Assembly (NCBI GenBank): GCA_036512955.1
Contig: DATBZX010000192.1
Location: 1-24,943, forward strand
Direction: 5' to 3'
From: DASRAA01 sp036512955
GTDB lineage: Bacteria > Acidobacteriota > Terriglobia > Terriglobales > Acidobacteriaceae
Length of the DNA: 24,943 nt
The position numbers and the translations under genes are program-made. The notes under the pieces are model-generated. The model ran no database searches, was not told where the DNA came from, and saw nothing but the letters and a program-made list of their open reading frames with translations. Positions 7,738-14,695 of this stretch are shown here, piece by piece (the first letter of the stretch is position 1; each line of letters opens with the position of its first letter).

Positions 7738-8445
7738 ATGATCAAAATAATCTTGGCGGACCATCAGAGGATTTTCCGAGTGGGTATGGCTAGCGCGCTC
7801 GCAGCGGAAGACGATATTCGCATTGTTGGCCAACCAGTCTCGATCAGCCAACTCCTGCATGGCTTAGACAACTTTCGGGCCCACGTGCTGGTGCTATCGT
7901 CCGCTTTCCTCGCCAAGCTTGACGAGATCAAGCGAATTGCCGATCGTCAGAACACGGCGATCTTGCTGCTCGAGGAGCCTGGGGACGTGATAGTGCCCCA
8001 GTTTTCGCCCGCAGTGAACGGCGTTATGCAACGCTCGGCCGATGAATCGACTGTGGTGCGCTGCATCCGCCATTTGGCGCGTGGGGGAAGGGTTCTGCGC
8101 TTGGTTCGCAACCAGCCAAATCCATTTCGTCAGGAATCGGTCGGTCTGCGCGTACGTCAGCGTCTTTCGCAACTCGAGCTTAGAATCATTGCCCTCGTCG
8201 TGCACGGCCGCAAGAATCGCGAGATCGCATTCCATGTAGGCAGCACCGAGCAGGGAATTAAGAATTCGCTGCGCAGAATCTTCGACAAGACCGGAGTATT
8301 CGATCGCCTCGAACTTGCTCTGTTTGTGCTGCACCACAATATCCTGGTCCAGGCCGACGTGGACGCCCATCCAACTCCAGCCTTGAACTCGCTTGCCGCA
8401 TTTCAGGCCATTCGAGCAATGGAGTATCGGCGGACCGTCAATTAG
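7738..8445 (+). CDS. LuxR/NarL-type regulator with a degenerate receiver domain
   Basis: The layout is that of a NarL/FixJ response regulator: an N-terminal receiver-like domain (about 2-118) and a C-terminal LuxR-type helix-turn-helix (about 143-200, 'LSQLELRIIALVVHGRKNREIAFHVGSTEQGIKNS' split over 143-177). The receiver is clearly altered. One acidic-pocket Asp is kept (D8, but the usual 'DDH' is 'ADH'). The phosphorylated Asp expected after 'VLVL' is Ser54. The usual Thr/Ser and Lys switch positions appear as Leu/Glu (around 76-80) and Arg99. It therefore probably works without phosphorylation, or reads another signal. A 35-residue tail follows the HTH. The ATG has only a very close AAGG. 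Its divergent neighbour is ndh, a likely target, but this is inference. No sensor kinase is nearby. Confidence 0.85.
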   Translation: MIKIILADHQRIFRVGMASALAAEDDIRIVGQPVSISQLLHGLDNFRAHVLVLSSAFLAKLDEIKRIADRQNTAILLLEEPGDVIVPQFSPAVNGVMQRSADESTVVRCIRHLARGGRVLRLVRNQPNPFRQESVGLRVRQRLSQLELRIIALVVHGRKNREIAFHVGSTEQGIKNSLRRIFDKTGVFDRLELALFVLHHNILVQADVDAHPTPALNSLAAFQAIRAMEYRRTVN

Positions 8446-8573
8446 CAAACGAGTTATCTAATCCGCAGGTTTGGTTCGTAGCTTGTGCTGTTTCCGGCAC
8501 AACCCTCCAGACAGCTCGCTCAAGCCCAAGCCAGAATATTCTCGGTTTTTCCTGTGTTAGATTAAAAGCTGTG

Positions 8574-8649
8574 GGGCCCGTAGCTCAGTTGGTAGAGCAA
8601 CGCACTTTTAATGCGTGGGTCGCAGGTTCGATTCCTGCCGGGCTCACCA
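8574..8649 (+). tRNA. tRNA-Lys (anticodon UUU)
   Basis: A full cloverleaf can be traced: the acceptor stem GGGCCCG pairs with CGGGCTC (one G-U), the D arm is GCTC...GAGC, the anticodon stem ACGCA/TGCGT carries loop CTTTTAA with anticodon TTT, and the T arm contains GGTTCGATTCC. The discriminator base is A and the CCA end is encoded (8647-8649). A 76-base length is normal. No strong terminator follows; the YbjQ-family gene ends at 8689 on the other strand. Confidence 0.97.
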
Positions 8650-8688
8650 CCTTCGATCAGTCTTCCTGCGCTTCTCGTTCAGCTCCTG

Positions 8689-9066
8689 TTAGGTCCTCTT
8701 TTCCACAAAGACGGCTGTTCCGTAGGCCAGGACCTCTGTTACTCCTTGCATGACTTCGGTGGCGTCGTAGCGCATGCCGATGACTGCATTTGCTCCCAAC
8801 TCGGCAGCATGTTGCAGCATCAGGTCGAAGGCATGTTCGCGGGTTTGCTCGCACAGATTGGTGAGCAACGTGATGTTGCCGCCAACAATGGTCTGCAGGG
8901 TGGCACCAATCGTGCCGACGATCGACCTTGAGCGCACGATGATTCCGCGCACCAATCCCAGATTATGCACAATCGTGTAGCCGTCGAGCGTGAAGGCGGT
9001 GGTAACCATATGGTGCGGTATGGCAGGGCTGGTGCGGGCCCCCGGATCGACTGATGTGCTGCTCAT
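8689..9066 (-). CDS. YbjQ/DUF74 family protein (putative heavy-metal-binding)
   Basis: The 125-residue product matches the YbjQ (UPF0145) family: 'TLDGYTIVHNLGLVRGIIVRSRS' across positions about 26-48, a middle 'GGNITLLTNLCEQTREHAFDLM' segment, then 'AAELGANAVIGMRYDATEV' and a C-terminal 'AYGTAVFVEK'. Family members form small ring-like oligomers and have been labelled heavy-metal-binding, but their function is not settled. The reading frame is open to 9237, but the ATG at 9066 has a near-perfect binding site (GAGGAGGAG, complement of 9070-9078) just upstream, and the family homology begins after it. A short Pro/Ser-rich N-terminal extension precedes the domain. It is transcribed towards the tRNA gene. 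Confidence 0.9.
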   Translation of the reverse strand: MSSTSVDPGARTSPAIPHHMVTTAFTLDGYTIVHNLGLVRGIIVRSRSIVGTIGATLQTIVGGNITLLTNLCEQTREHAFDLMLQHAAELGANAVIGMRYDATEVMQGVTEVLAYGTAVFVEKRT

Positions 9067-9121
9067 CGGCTCCTCCTCGATAGGTGTCGCCCGAAGAATA
9101 GCACGCACCCACGGCTCGCCG

Positions 9122-9424
9122 TTATCGGCGAAGCGACGCCTCATGATCGGTTTGGAGGGCAGAAAGTGGTTGATCGTCGGCCTGCCGAGGACGGGTTGGG
9201 AGTTGTCCGTGTTGCGCAGCCCGCTGGGTATTCGCACGCCGAGCTATCAACCAAGATTCATACGGCGTGACCTCATCCAGCACGGAACTCACTTCTTTGG
9301 CCGACATCATGCCGTCTAATGCGCTCATGTAGGGAGTGATTGTGGTTGATGACCATCGTTGTGTTCGTGGCAACACCGCGCGGAAGAACAAGACTGCGCC
9401 GATCAGAACTAGCACCCGGAACAT
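9122..9424 (-). CDS. Doubtful small ORF with signal-like N-terminus
   Basis: This 100-residue reading frame is not recognised. In its favour: AAGGGG lies five bases before the ATG at 9424, and the first 18 residues look like a signal or anchor segment ('FRVLVLIGAVLFF'). Against it: the second half is rich in Arg, Gln and Thr with no domain-like character, and another frame overlaps it upstream of the YbjQ-family gene. It may be a small exported protein, a decayed or frameshifted gene, or chance. Confidence 0.25.
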   Translation of the reverse strand: MFRVLVLIGAVLFFRAVLPRTQRWSSTTITPYMSALDGMMSAKEVSSVLDEVTPYESWLIARRANTQRAAQHGQLPTRPRQADDQPLSALQTDHEASLRR

Positions 9425-9617
9425 GGCAACCCCTTAAAGCGGAGGTGGGAGGACTGCGCGCGAATTGCCAGAAAGGCATGCGCTGTCAGCCATTCTCAGT
9501 TATCGGCGGAGAAGCTGGAAACTTGAGAGTCGTGGCGGGCACCGTGGTGGTACTACGGGACGGCGTGAACCGGCAAGACCAACAACCCAGTCACTGCCGT
9601 TAGAGTAAGCTGAAAAC

Positions 9618-9624
9618 GGAAGGA
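9618..9624 (+). promoter_or_regulatory. Ribosome binding site supporting a TTG start
   Basis: GGAAGGA ends five bases before TTG 9630. This good match and spacing are the main reason to take TTG as the start of the small membrane protein. Confidence 0.7.
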
Positions 9625-9629
9625 AACGC

Positions 9630-9956
9630 TTGCACCGAACTCCGGATCTTCGCAGCGACACCATCGTGACCGTGATGTCGGTCAGCATCGTATTGGGCAT
9701 GGCGGTGGCGCTGGTCTTGATCTTCCTCTGGCGAAGCCATCCGGCGACCATCACACAGAGTGGCGCATATCAGTTCGCGGTGGCGATTTGTCCTCCGTTT
9801 TTTCTCGTTGGAGTTGTTAGCGCCATGCCGGAATCCACACTGGCCGTTGTACTGACTGGGGGTACCATCGTCGTCGCCAACGGCTCGCTCTATGCCGGAG
9901 TGGCAGCCTTGGCTTATTGGGTGTGGTCGATCCGGGGCCGGCGCAGCAACTTGTAG
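9630..9956 (+). CDS. Small membrane protein, function unknown
   Basis: A 108-residue protein with about three membrane segments (roughly 13-34, 48-66 and 70-98) and a short basic C-terminal tail ('IRGRRSNL'). No motif points to a function. The TTG start is backed by GGAAGGA (9618-9624); an ATG at 9675 lies inside the first helix and is less likely. It converges on the agmatine deiminase gene, with only 12 bases between the stop codons. Confidence 0.7.
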   Translation: MHRTPDLRSDTIVTVMSVSIVLGMAVALVLIFLWRSHPATITQSGAYQFAVAICPPFFLVGVVSAMPESTLAVVLTGGTIVVANGSLYAGVAALAYWVWSIRGRRSNL

Positions 9957-9968
9957 CGACTGGATCAG

Positions 9969-11105
9969 CTAGACGGCCGGTTGCTGTTGTGTCATGCAAT
10001 GCAGCGTCCCCAGGCCGAGGATGAAGTCTCCGCAATAAATACCAACCACGGTGCGTTCGGGGAATACCTCAGCCAGAATATTGAGCGCAATGCGGTCGTT
10101 CGGGTCGTTGAATACGGGCACCAGCACCAGCCGATTTGCGATATAGAAATTTGCGTAACTCGCGGGCAGTCGTTGGCCGCTGAAGAACACCGGAGCGGGC
10201 ATGGGTAATTTGACGACCTTCAGCGGACGACCAGATTGATCCGTACTCTTCTTCAACTGGTGATAATTTTCCCGCAGCGGCTCGTGATTCGCGTCGCTGG
10301 GGTCGGGTTCGTAGGCGGTGACGACAACCTTGGGTGCTACGAAGCGGGAAATGTCGTCCACGTGCCCGTGAGTGTCGTCACCGGCAATGCCACGCCCCAG
10401 CCAGATTACTTTCCGTACGCCGAGATACCCCACGAAGAGCTGTTCTAACTGTTTGCGACTAACTCCCGGATTTCGTTGTTGCACTTCGCTGAGCAGGCAT
10501 TCTTCGGTGGTCAGCAGAGTTCCACTGCCATTGACGTCGATACTGCCGCCTTCGAGCACAACCCGGCGGTGTTCGCCGTCCACGGCAACTTCGGGCTGCC
10601 AGGTTGGGACTGCTAAGCGCCGGCCCAGCTCGGACGAAATCGGGGCATCGTGTTTCCAGTCGTTGTACTTCGCCCATGCATTGAACCTCCACGCGATGGC
10701 AGCCAACGGCGGCAAATCACTTGGCGTGCGAGTGGCGCGCCGTAGGAAGATCGGCCCGGAGTCGCGCATCCACGCCCGGTTGGTTGGGATACGCCAGAAC
10801 TTGACATTGCGGCTGCGCGTGCCGGGTGCCTCTGCGCTGTTAGGCAGGACTTCGGCGGTGATCAGCACATCGCGCGCTTTTGCTTCCGCGGCTTCGTCGT
10901 TGACCAGGATGTTGACGCGCTCTACCCGTGCAAGATTACGCACAATCTCGGCATAAACCCAGGGGATGGGGGCGAACTTGCCCGGCCAGTCTGAACGATT
11001 GTGCGGCCACGCGATCCACGTGGCCTCGTGCGGCTCCCATTCCCCAGGCATACGGTAGCCAAGCGAGGCTGGAATTTGTGAAAGCTGATTCTGTGTTTTC
11101 GGCAA
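9969..11105 (-). CDS. aguA: Agmatine deiminase
   Basis: Agmatine deiminase turns agmatine into N-carbamoylputrescine and ammonia, the first step of the two-step route to putrescine. The 378-residue product has the family landmarks: 'MPGEWEPHEATWIAWPHN' (19-36), 'MRDSGPIF' (113-120), 'EGGSIDVNGSGT' (185-196), the 'DDTHGHVDD' segment with the catalytic His248 (243-251), and the catalytic Cys370 in 'GLGTLHCMTQQQP' near the C-terminus. The start is TTG 11105; the gene begins three bases after the stop of the amidase gene, so the two are surely co-transcribed and probably translationally coupled. ATG 11051 would remove residues before the conserved region but has no better binding site. The source of agmatine (an arginine decarboxylase) is not in this window. 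Confidence 0.95.
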   Translation of the reverse strand: MPKTQNQLSQIPASLGYRMPGEWEPHEATWIAWPHNRSDWPGKFAPIPWVYAEIVRNLARVERVNILVNDEAAEAKARDVLITAEVLPNSAEAPGTRSRNVKFWRIPTNRAWMRDSGPIFLRRATRTPSDLPPLAAIAWRFNAWAKYNDWKHDAPISSELGRRLAVPTWQPEVAVDGEHRRVVLEGGSIDVNGSGTLLTTEECLLSEVQQRNPGVSRKQLEQLFVGYLGVRKVIWLGRGIAGDDTHGHVDDISRFVAPKVVVTAYEPDPSDANHEPLRENYHQLKKSTDQSGRPLKVVKLPMPAPVFFSGQRLPASYANFYIANRLVLVPVFNDPNDRIALNILAEVFPERTVVGIYCGDFILGLGTLHCMTQQQPAV

Positions 11106-11108
11106 GGC

Positions 11109-12011
11109 TTACACCAGGAACCGCTGGGTGATGGGAGCGTAAGCATCGATGCGGCGGTCGCGCCAGAACGGCCAATTGCGGCGTACGTCTTCAATCCGGT
11201 GAAGGTCAATCTCGGCCAACAACACTGCTTCCTCGTCGTGTGGAGCTTCCGCCAAGATCTGTCCGAAGGGATCGGCGATGAACGAGCCCCCCCAAAATTC
11301 CAGACCCCTCCCCCTGGCCTCGTTGCCGCGAATATTGCCCGTCTCGAAACCGACTCGGTTAATCGCCGCCACGTACACACCGTTGGCGATGGCGTGCGCC
11401 CGCTGAATGGTTCGCCATGCATCGTATTGTGCCTCACCGTACTGCGCCTTTTCGTCCGGATGCCAGCCAATCGCGGTGGGATAGAACAGAACGTTAGCTC
11501 CTTGCGCAGCCGTAATCCGCGCACCCTCGGGATACCACTGGTCCCAACACACCAGGGTGCCGAACTTTCCGAAGCCAGCTTCGAATGCCTTGAACCCGAG
11601 ATCGCCGGGTGTGAAATAGAACTTTTCGTAGTACAGCGGATCATCGGGAATGTGCATCTTGCGGTAGATACCGAGAAGAGCGCCTTCACGGTCGAGGACG
11701 GCTGCAGTGTTGTGATAAACGCCGGCAGCGCGACGCTCGAACAGGGAAGCGATCAGGGTGATCTTCAATTCACGCGTCAACTCGGCAAGCCGTTGCGTTG
11801 CTGGTCCTGGAATAGGCTCCGCCAACTCGAAGAGCGCTGTGTCTTCACGCTGACAAAAATACTGCGTCTGAAATAGTTCGGGCAGACAAATGAGTTCCGC
11901 GCCCTGTTTGGCAGCATCGCGAACGTGGACAATCGCCCGATCCATGTTCTCTTCCGGGTCGGGGCCGCACGACATTTGTACGATTCCGATGGTGAAATTC
12001 CGTTCTTCCAA
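11109..12011 (-). CDS. aguB: N-carbamoylputrescine amidase
   Basis: This nitrilase-superfamily enzyme hydrolyses N-carbamoylputrescine to putrescine, carbon dioxide and ammonia, completing the route begun by the next gene. The Glu-Lys-Cys triad is visible: E45 in 'CLPELF', K118 in 'YRKMHIPDD' and C155 in 'LVCWDQWYPE'. Also typical of the family are 'QTQYFCQRED' (48-57), 'YEKFYFTPGD' (128-137) and 'GWHPDEKAQYG'. Length (300 residues) is as expected. The start is TTG 12011, with GGAG seven bases upstream; the conserved 'TIGIVQMSC' begins right after it. It leads the two-gene aguB-aguA unit and is divergent from the deoxyhypusine-synthase-like gene across 239 bases. Confidence 0.95.
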   Translation of the reverse strand: MEERNFTIGIVQMSCGPDPEENMDRAIVHVRDAAKQGAELICLPELFQTQYFCQREDTALFELAEPIPGPATQRLAELTRELKITLIASLFERRAAGVYHNTAAVLDREGALLGIYRKMHIPDDPLYYEKFYFTPGDLGFKAFEAGFGKFGTLVCWDQWYPEGARITAAQGANVLFYPTAIGWHPDEKAQYGEAQYDAWRTIQRAHAIANGVYVAAINRVGFETGNIRGNEARGRGLEFWGGSFIADPFGQILAEAPHDEEAVLLAEIDLHRIEDVRRNWPFWRDRRIDAYAPITQRFLV

Positions 12012-12132
12012 CGTTCAACTCCGCTCCGATTCAATGCAGTCAAAGAATAGCATTCCGCAGTGATTCGGCAATCAACACACTGCTTGCGTGAACGACATGT
12101 GAATTCGCCCGGTGCAAGGCAGTGACGGCGGT

Positions 12133-12154
12133 CTGCCTGCATTGACGCAGGCAG
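12133..12154. repeat. Perfect 8-bp inverted repeat in the polyamine intergenic region
   Basis: CTGCCTGC (12133-12140) and GCAGGCAG (12147-12154) flank ATTGAC. No T tract follows in either direction, so it is not an intrinsic terminator. It lies in the shared region between aguB and the deoxyhypusine-synthase-like gene and could be an operator or a leader hairpin. Confidence 0.45.
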
Positions 12155-12241
12155 CGATCAGCTTGTAGCTTCGAGAGTTCGGCACCCGACAACGAGCTGC
12201 GCAGTCAGGTTAGGGCCGAAAGCCATTACTACGATTCGCCT

Positions 12242-12247
12242 GAGGTG
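12242..12247 (+). promoter_or_regulatory. Ribosome binding site that decides the DHS-like start
   Basis: GAGGTG ends three bases before GTG 12251 (five bases counted from GAGG). The earlier GTG at 12245 lies inside this element, so GTG 12251 is the better start. Confidence 0.65.
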
Positions 12248-12250
12248 ATT

Positions 12251-13315
12251 GTGAACGACCAGCACAAGCCGCAAGAAGAAGGCAAGGACCGTAAACTGCA
12301 TGATCCCATTTCGGACAAGCTCATACCGCTCGAACCGCTGGATCTGGGGAAGATCAAATCTGTCGATGACCTGGTGCGCGCCATGGGCAACACCGCGTTC
12401 ACCGGCCGCCAGGTTGGGGAAGGCGCAGAGGTGCTTGAGGCGATGGCGCGCGACCGGGAGTGTTTTGTGGTGATGACGCTCGCCGGGGCGATGACGGTGG
12501 CCAAACAGGGGCTGATTGTTACCGACCTCATCGACGCTGGAGTGGTGCACGCCGTCATCTCTACCGGCGCATTGATGGCGCATGGACTGGTTGAGGCCGC
12601 GGGCCGCTCGCATTTTCGCTACGATCCGCGCATGGACGACAACGAACTCTACGACGCGGGTTACAACCGCGTGTACGACACACTGGAGCCGGAGACCAAC
12701 CTGGATTTCGTCGAGACCATCGTGGCGCGCATCCTCAAGTCCTGGGACCACAACGAGCCGCTTTGCTCGTACAAGTTGAACCGCGATATTGGAAAGTACC
12801 TCAGCGAGAATGTCCCGGAGCGCGGCATTCTCAAGTCAGCCTACGAGAAAGGCGTTCCAGTATTTGTGCCGGCCTTCAGCGACTCCGAAATTGGACTGGA
12901 TTTTGCGCTTCACAACCGCGCCCGTCGCAAGAACAATATTCCTCCGTTACGCTACGATCCGTTTGAAGATTTGGAGTTCTATGCCGAAACATTACTCAAG
13001 CAGAACCGGCTGGGAATCTTCACGATTGGCGGCGGAGTGCCACGCAACTGGGCGCAACAGTTTGGCCCATATATCGACTTGAGGCATCGCCGCGGCGGGG
13101 AAGATCTGCCACTCAAGCGCTTTCATTATGGCGTCCGCATTTGTCCCGAACCAGTCAATTGGGGAGGGCTCTCTGGATGTACCTATAGTGAAGCAGTCTC
13201 CTGGGGCAAGTTCATTCCACCGGAAGAGGGCGGCAAGTTCGCCGAAGTGCTGCTCGACGCAACTGTGGGCCTGCCGTTGATCGCTGGGGCGGTGTTGGAG
13301 CGGATTAAGACGTAG
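12251..13315 (+). CDS. Deoxyhypusine synthase-like enzyme (likely homospermidine-type synthase)
   Basis: The 354-residue product belongs to the deoxyhypusine synthase family, whose members move a 4-aminobutyl group with NAD. Seen: 'FSDSEIGLDF' (209-218), 'FTIGGGVPRNW' (257-267), and 'SEAVSWGK' with K320 at the place of the catalytic Lys that carries the aminobutyl group. In eukaryotes and archaea the acceptor is the eIF5A lysine; bacteria have EF-P instead, and in the cyanobacterium Anabaena a homologue (SpeY) makes homospermidine from putrescine. Here the divergent neighbours make putrescine, so a polyamine substrate is the best inference. The exact product (homospermidine, spermidine or other) cannot be told from sequence. 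The first 30 residues are charged and probably flexible. The start is GTG 12251. Confidence 0.88.
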   Translation: MNDQHKPQEEGKDRKLHDPISDKLIPLEPLDLGKIKSVDDLVRAMGNTAFTGRQVGEGAEVLEAMARDRECFVVMTLAGAMTVAKQGLIVTDLIDAGVVHAVISTGALMAHGLVEAAGRSHFRYDPRMDDNELYDAGYNRVYDTLEPETNLDFVETIVARILKSWDHNEPLCSYKLNRDIGKYLSENVPERGILKSAYEKGVPVFVPAFSDSEIGLDFALHNRARRKNNIPPLRYDPFEDLEFYAETLLKQNRLGIFTIGGGVPRNWAQQFGPYIDLRHRRGGEDLPLKRFHYGVRICPEPVNWGGLSGCTYSEAVSWGKFIPPEEGGKFAEVLLDATVGLPLIAGAVLERIKT

Positions 13316-13403
13316 TTCCCGTCTTGGGAATCACATACTGGCGCGGTTTCCAAACGCTGGCTTGGACGCGGCGATTAATTCACAATAATTGTGGAGGTCA
13401 GCC

Positions 13404-13868
13404 ATGAGTTCATTGGCCATCATTCAGGACTTTCTGGCGCAGAAGCGGATCGCTGTCGTGGGAGTGTCTCACGATCCGAAAGACATCTCCCGCGGCCTGC
13501 TTCGCACCCTGCGTGAGCGGGGTTACGATGCGGTCGCGGTGAATCCCGCACTAGAGTCAATCGACGATCGGCCCTGTTTTGCGAGCCTTGATGAAGTAAT
13601 TCCACCAGTCGACGGCGTGCTCGTCATGACCTCGCCCGCGGTCACTGACGAAGTGGTGCGACAGTGCGCGCATTTAGGAATCTCGCGGGTCTGGATGTAT
13701 CGCGCCGGGGGCAGCGGAGCAGTCAGCTCGCAGGCGGTTGAGTTCTGTGAAGAGCATGGAATCAAGGTCGTTCCGGGCGAGTGCCCCTACATGTTTTTCC
13801 CGCACGGTGGTTGGTTCCACGGCCTTCATGGACTCATCAAAAGGATTTCAGGTGGGTATCCGGCGTGA
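13404..13868 (+). CDS. CoA-binding domain protein (YccU-like)
   Basis: A single small Rossmann-type CoA_binding_2 domain of 154 residues: 'KRIAVVGVSHDPKDISRG' (14-31) is the nucleotide-binding turn, followed by 'YDAVAVNP' and 'GVLVMTSP'. A late 'VWMYRAGGSGAVSSQAVEF' segment fits the family. These stand-alone domains bind CoA or acyl-CoA; their role is mostly unknown. The reading frame opens at TTG 13389, but GGAGG (13393-13397) six bases before ATG 13404 fixes the start. A hairpin begins at its stop codon. The 88 bases between it and the DHS-like gene make co-transcription possible but unproven. Confidence 0.88.
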   Translation: MSSLAIIQDFLAQKRIAVVGVSHDPKDISRGLLRTLRERGYDAVAVNPALESIDDRPCFASLDEVIPPVDGVLVMTSPAVTDEVVRQCAHLGISRVWMYRAGGSGAVSSQAVEFCEEHGIKVVPGECPYMFFPHGGWFHGLHGLIKRISGGYPA

Positions 13869-13886
13869 TCGCGAGAAGCGCGATCA
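13866..13886 (+). terminator. Hairpin at the stop codon, no T tract
   Basis: TGATCGCG (13866-13873, including the TGA stop), loop AGAAG, CGCGATCA (13879-13886): a perfect 8-bp stem. No T run follows, so termination by it alone is doubtful; it may protect the message end. Confidence 0.4.
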
Positions 13887-13950
13887 ACTGAATTCAAACG
13901 GGAAGTTTGCAGCTAAGAAAATTGGCTCTCGACTTTCTGTGGCCTAGCCA

Positions 13951-13994
13951 CCGGCTCCGGTTCAGGCCCGGCAAGGTCTAAACTCCGGAGCCGG
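13951..13994. repeat. 10-bp inverted repeat between convergent genes
   Basis: CCGGCTCCGG (13951-13960) and CCGGAGCCGG (13985-13994) are perfect inverted copies around a 24-base loop. The site lies midway between the CoA-binding gene and the CYTH gene, which converge here. It may act as a bidirectional stop or be a dispersed GC-rich repeat. There is no T tract. Confidence 0.5.
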
Positions 13995-14068
13995 CCTCGG
14001 CTTCCGCGGAACTCTGCAGCGAGAGCAGGATCAATTCTTGATCGGACCGATTGCAACCCTCGTGGCGT

Positions 14069-14653
14069 TCAGGCTTGCGGTTCGGCTGCCACCTCGCCAA
14101 TCTCCTGGAAGGTCATATTCTCGGCCTTCCGATTGGTTTTACGTTTCCACTCGAAGAAAAGTTCAATGTAGGACTTTGTGATGTAGTCCGCCGGGTGAAC
14201 TCCCAGCGCCCGCGCGGTGCGATCGATCCAGGCGGACTCGCCTTCAATCTCGGCCACGTCTCCAATGGGTGTGTGATCTAGAACGACATGGCCCTGTCCG
14301 TCGCTCCATTCCGCTCGAAATTTCTCATAAACAAACGTTGGGGCGTATCCCAGGGCGCGAAGCAGGGAATCCATTTGTTTTCCATCCGAGACACCCGTCT
14401 CCAATTCCGTGCGTGACTTGTGCGGTCCGGGAATGCCCTTCCCTTTGTGCGTGAGTATCCACTTTTCGCCATACTGGCGTAGCCGCAGAAGTTCACTCTT
14501 ATTGCGCAGTTCTTGGTTTGGCAAATCGTACAGCGTGTTGACTTCGCGGGTGGAAGGCGTGACGCAACGGAACCCGAGTTCGTGCAGCCTCTGCTCCAAA
14601 CGCTTTACATCAGGGACGAGGACCTTGATTTCGACTTCCTGGGGGGCAGCCAT
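14069..14653 (-). CDS. CYTH-domain protein (class IV adenylate cyclase/triphosphatase family)
   Basis: The CYTH fold is a tunnel that binds triphosphates with metal ions; members include CyaB adenylate cyclases, thiamine triphosphatases and inorganic triphosphatases. The signature E-x-E-x-K is at 6-10 ('EVEIK'). Further basic and acidic tunnel residues appear as 'LLRLRQYGEKWILTHKGKG', 'KSRTELET' and, late, 'VVLDHTPIGDVAEIEGES'. The product is 194 residues, about the length of a single-domain CyaB-type protein. Sequence alone does not say whether it makes cAMP or splits a triphosphate; CyaB-like annotation is common but often untested. It starts 42 bases after the polyprenyl synthase gene and ends the seven-gene - strand run. 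No good ribosome binding site is seen before the ATG. Confidence 0.87.
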   Translation of the reverse strand: MAAPQEVEIKVLVPDVKRLEQRLHELGFRCVTPSTREVNTLYDLPNQELRNKSELLRLRQYGEKWILTHKGKGIPGPHKSRTELETGVSDGKQMDSLLRALGYAPTFVYEKFRAEWSDGQGHVVLDHTPIGDVAEIEGESAWIDRTARALGVHPADYITKSYIELFFEWKRKTNRKAENMTFQEIGEVAAEPQA

Positions 14654-14695
14654 GGAGAAAGTGTAAATCAGCAGAAAGGTACTTCCGATGAGTTG

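Larger units (their letters stand above)
9067..9629. other. Gene-poor stretch of about 560 bases
   Basis: No recognisable gene fills this stretch between the YbjQ-family start and the small membrane protein. It holds one weak small reading frame on the - strand (9122-9424, listed separately) and the ribosome binding site of the next gene. No clear terminator, repeat or RNA fold stood out by eye. Confidence 0.5.

Noticed and set aside
8483..8502. Hairpin TTGTGC-N8-GCACAA after the LuxR-type gene
   Set aside because: The stem is short, the loop long and no T run follows; it could be chance.
9067..9237. N-terminal extension of the YbjQ-family frame
   Set aside because: A near-perfect Shine-Dalgarno lies just before ATG 9066, and family similarity begins after it.
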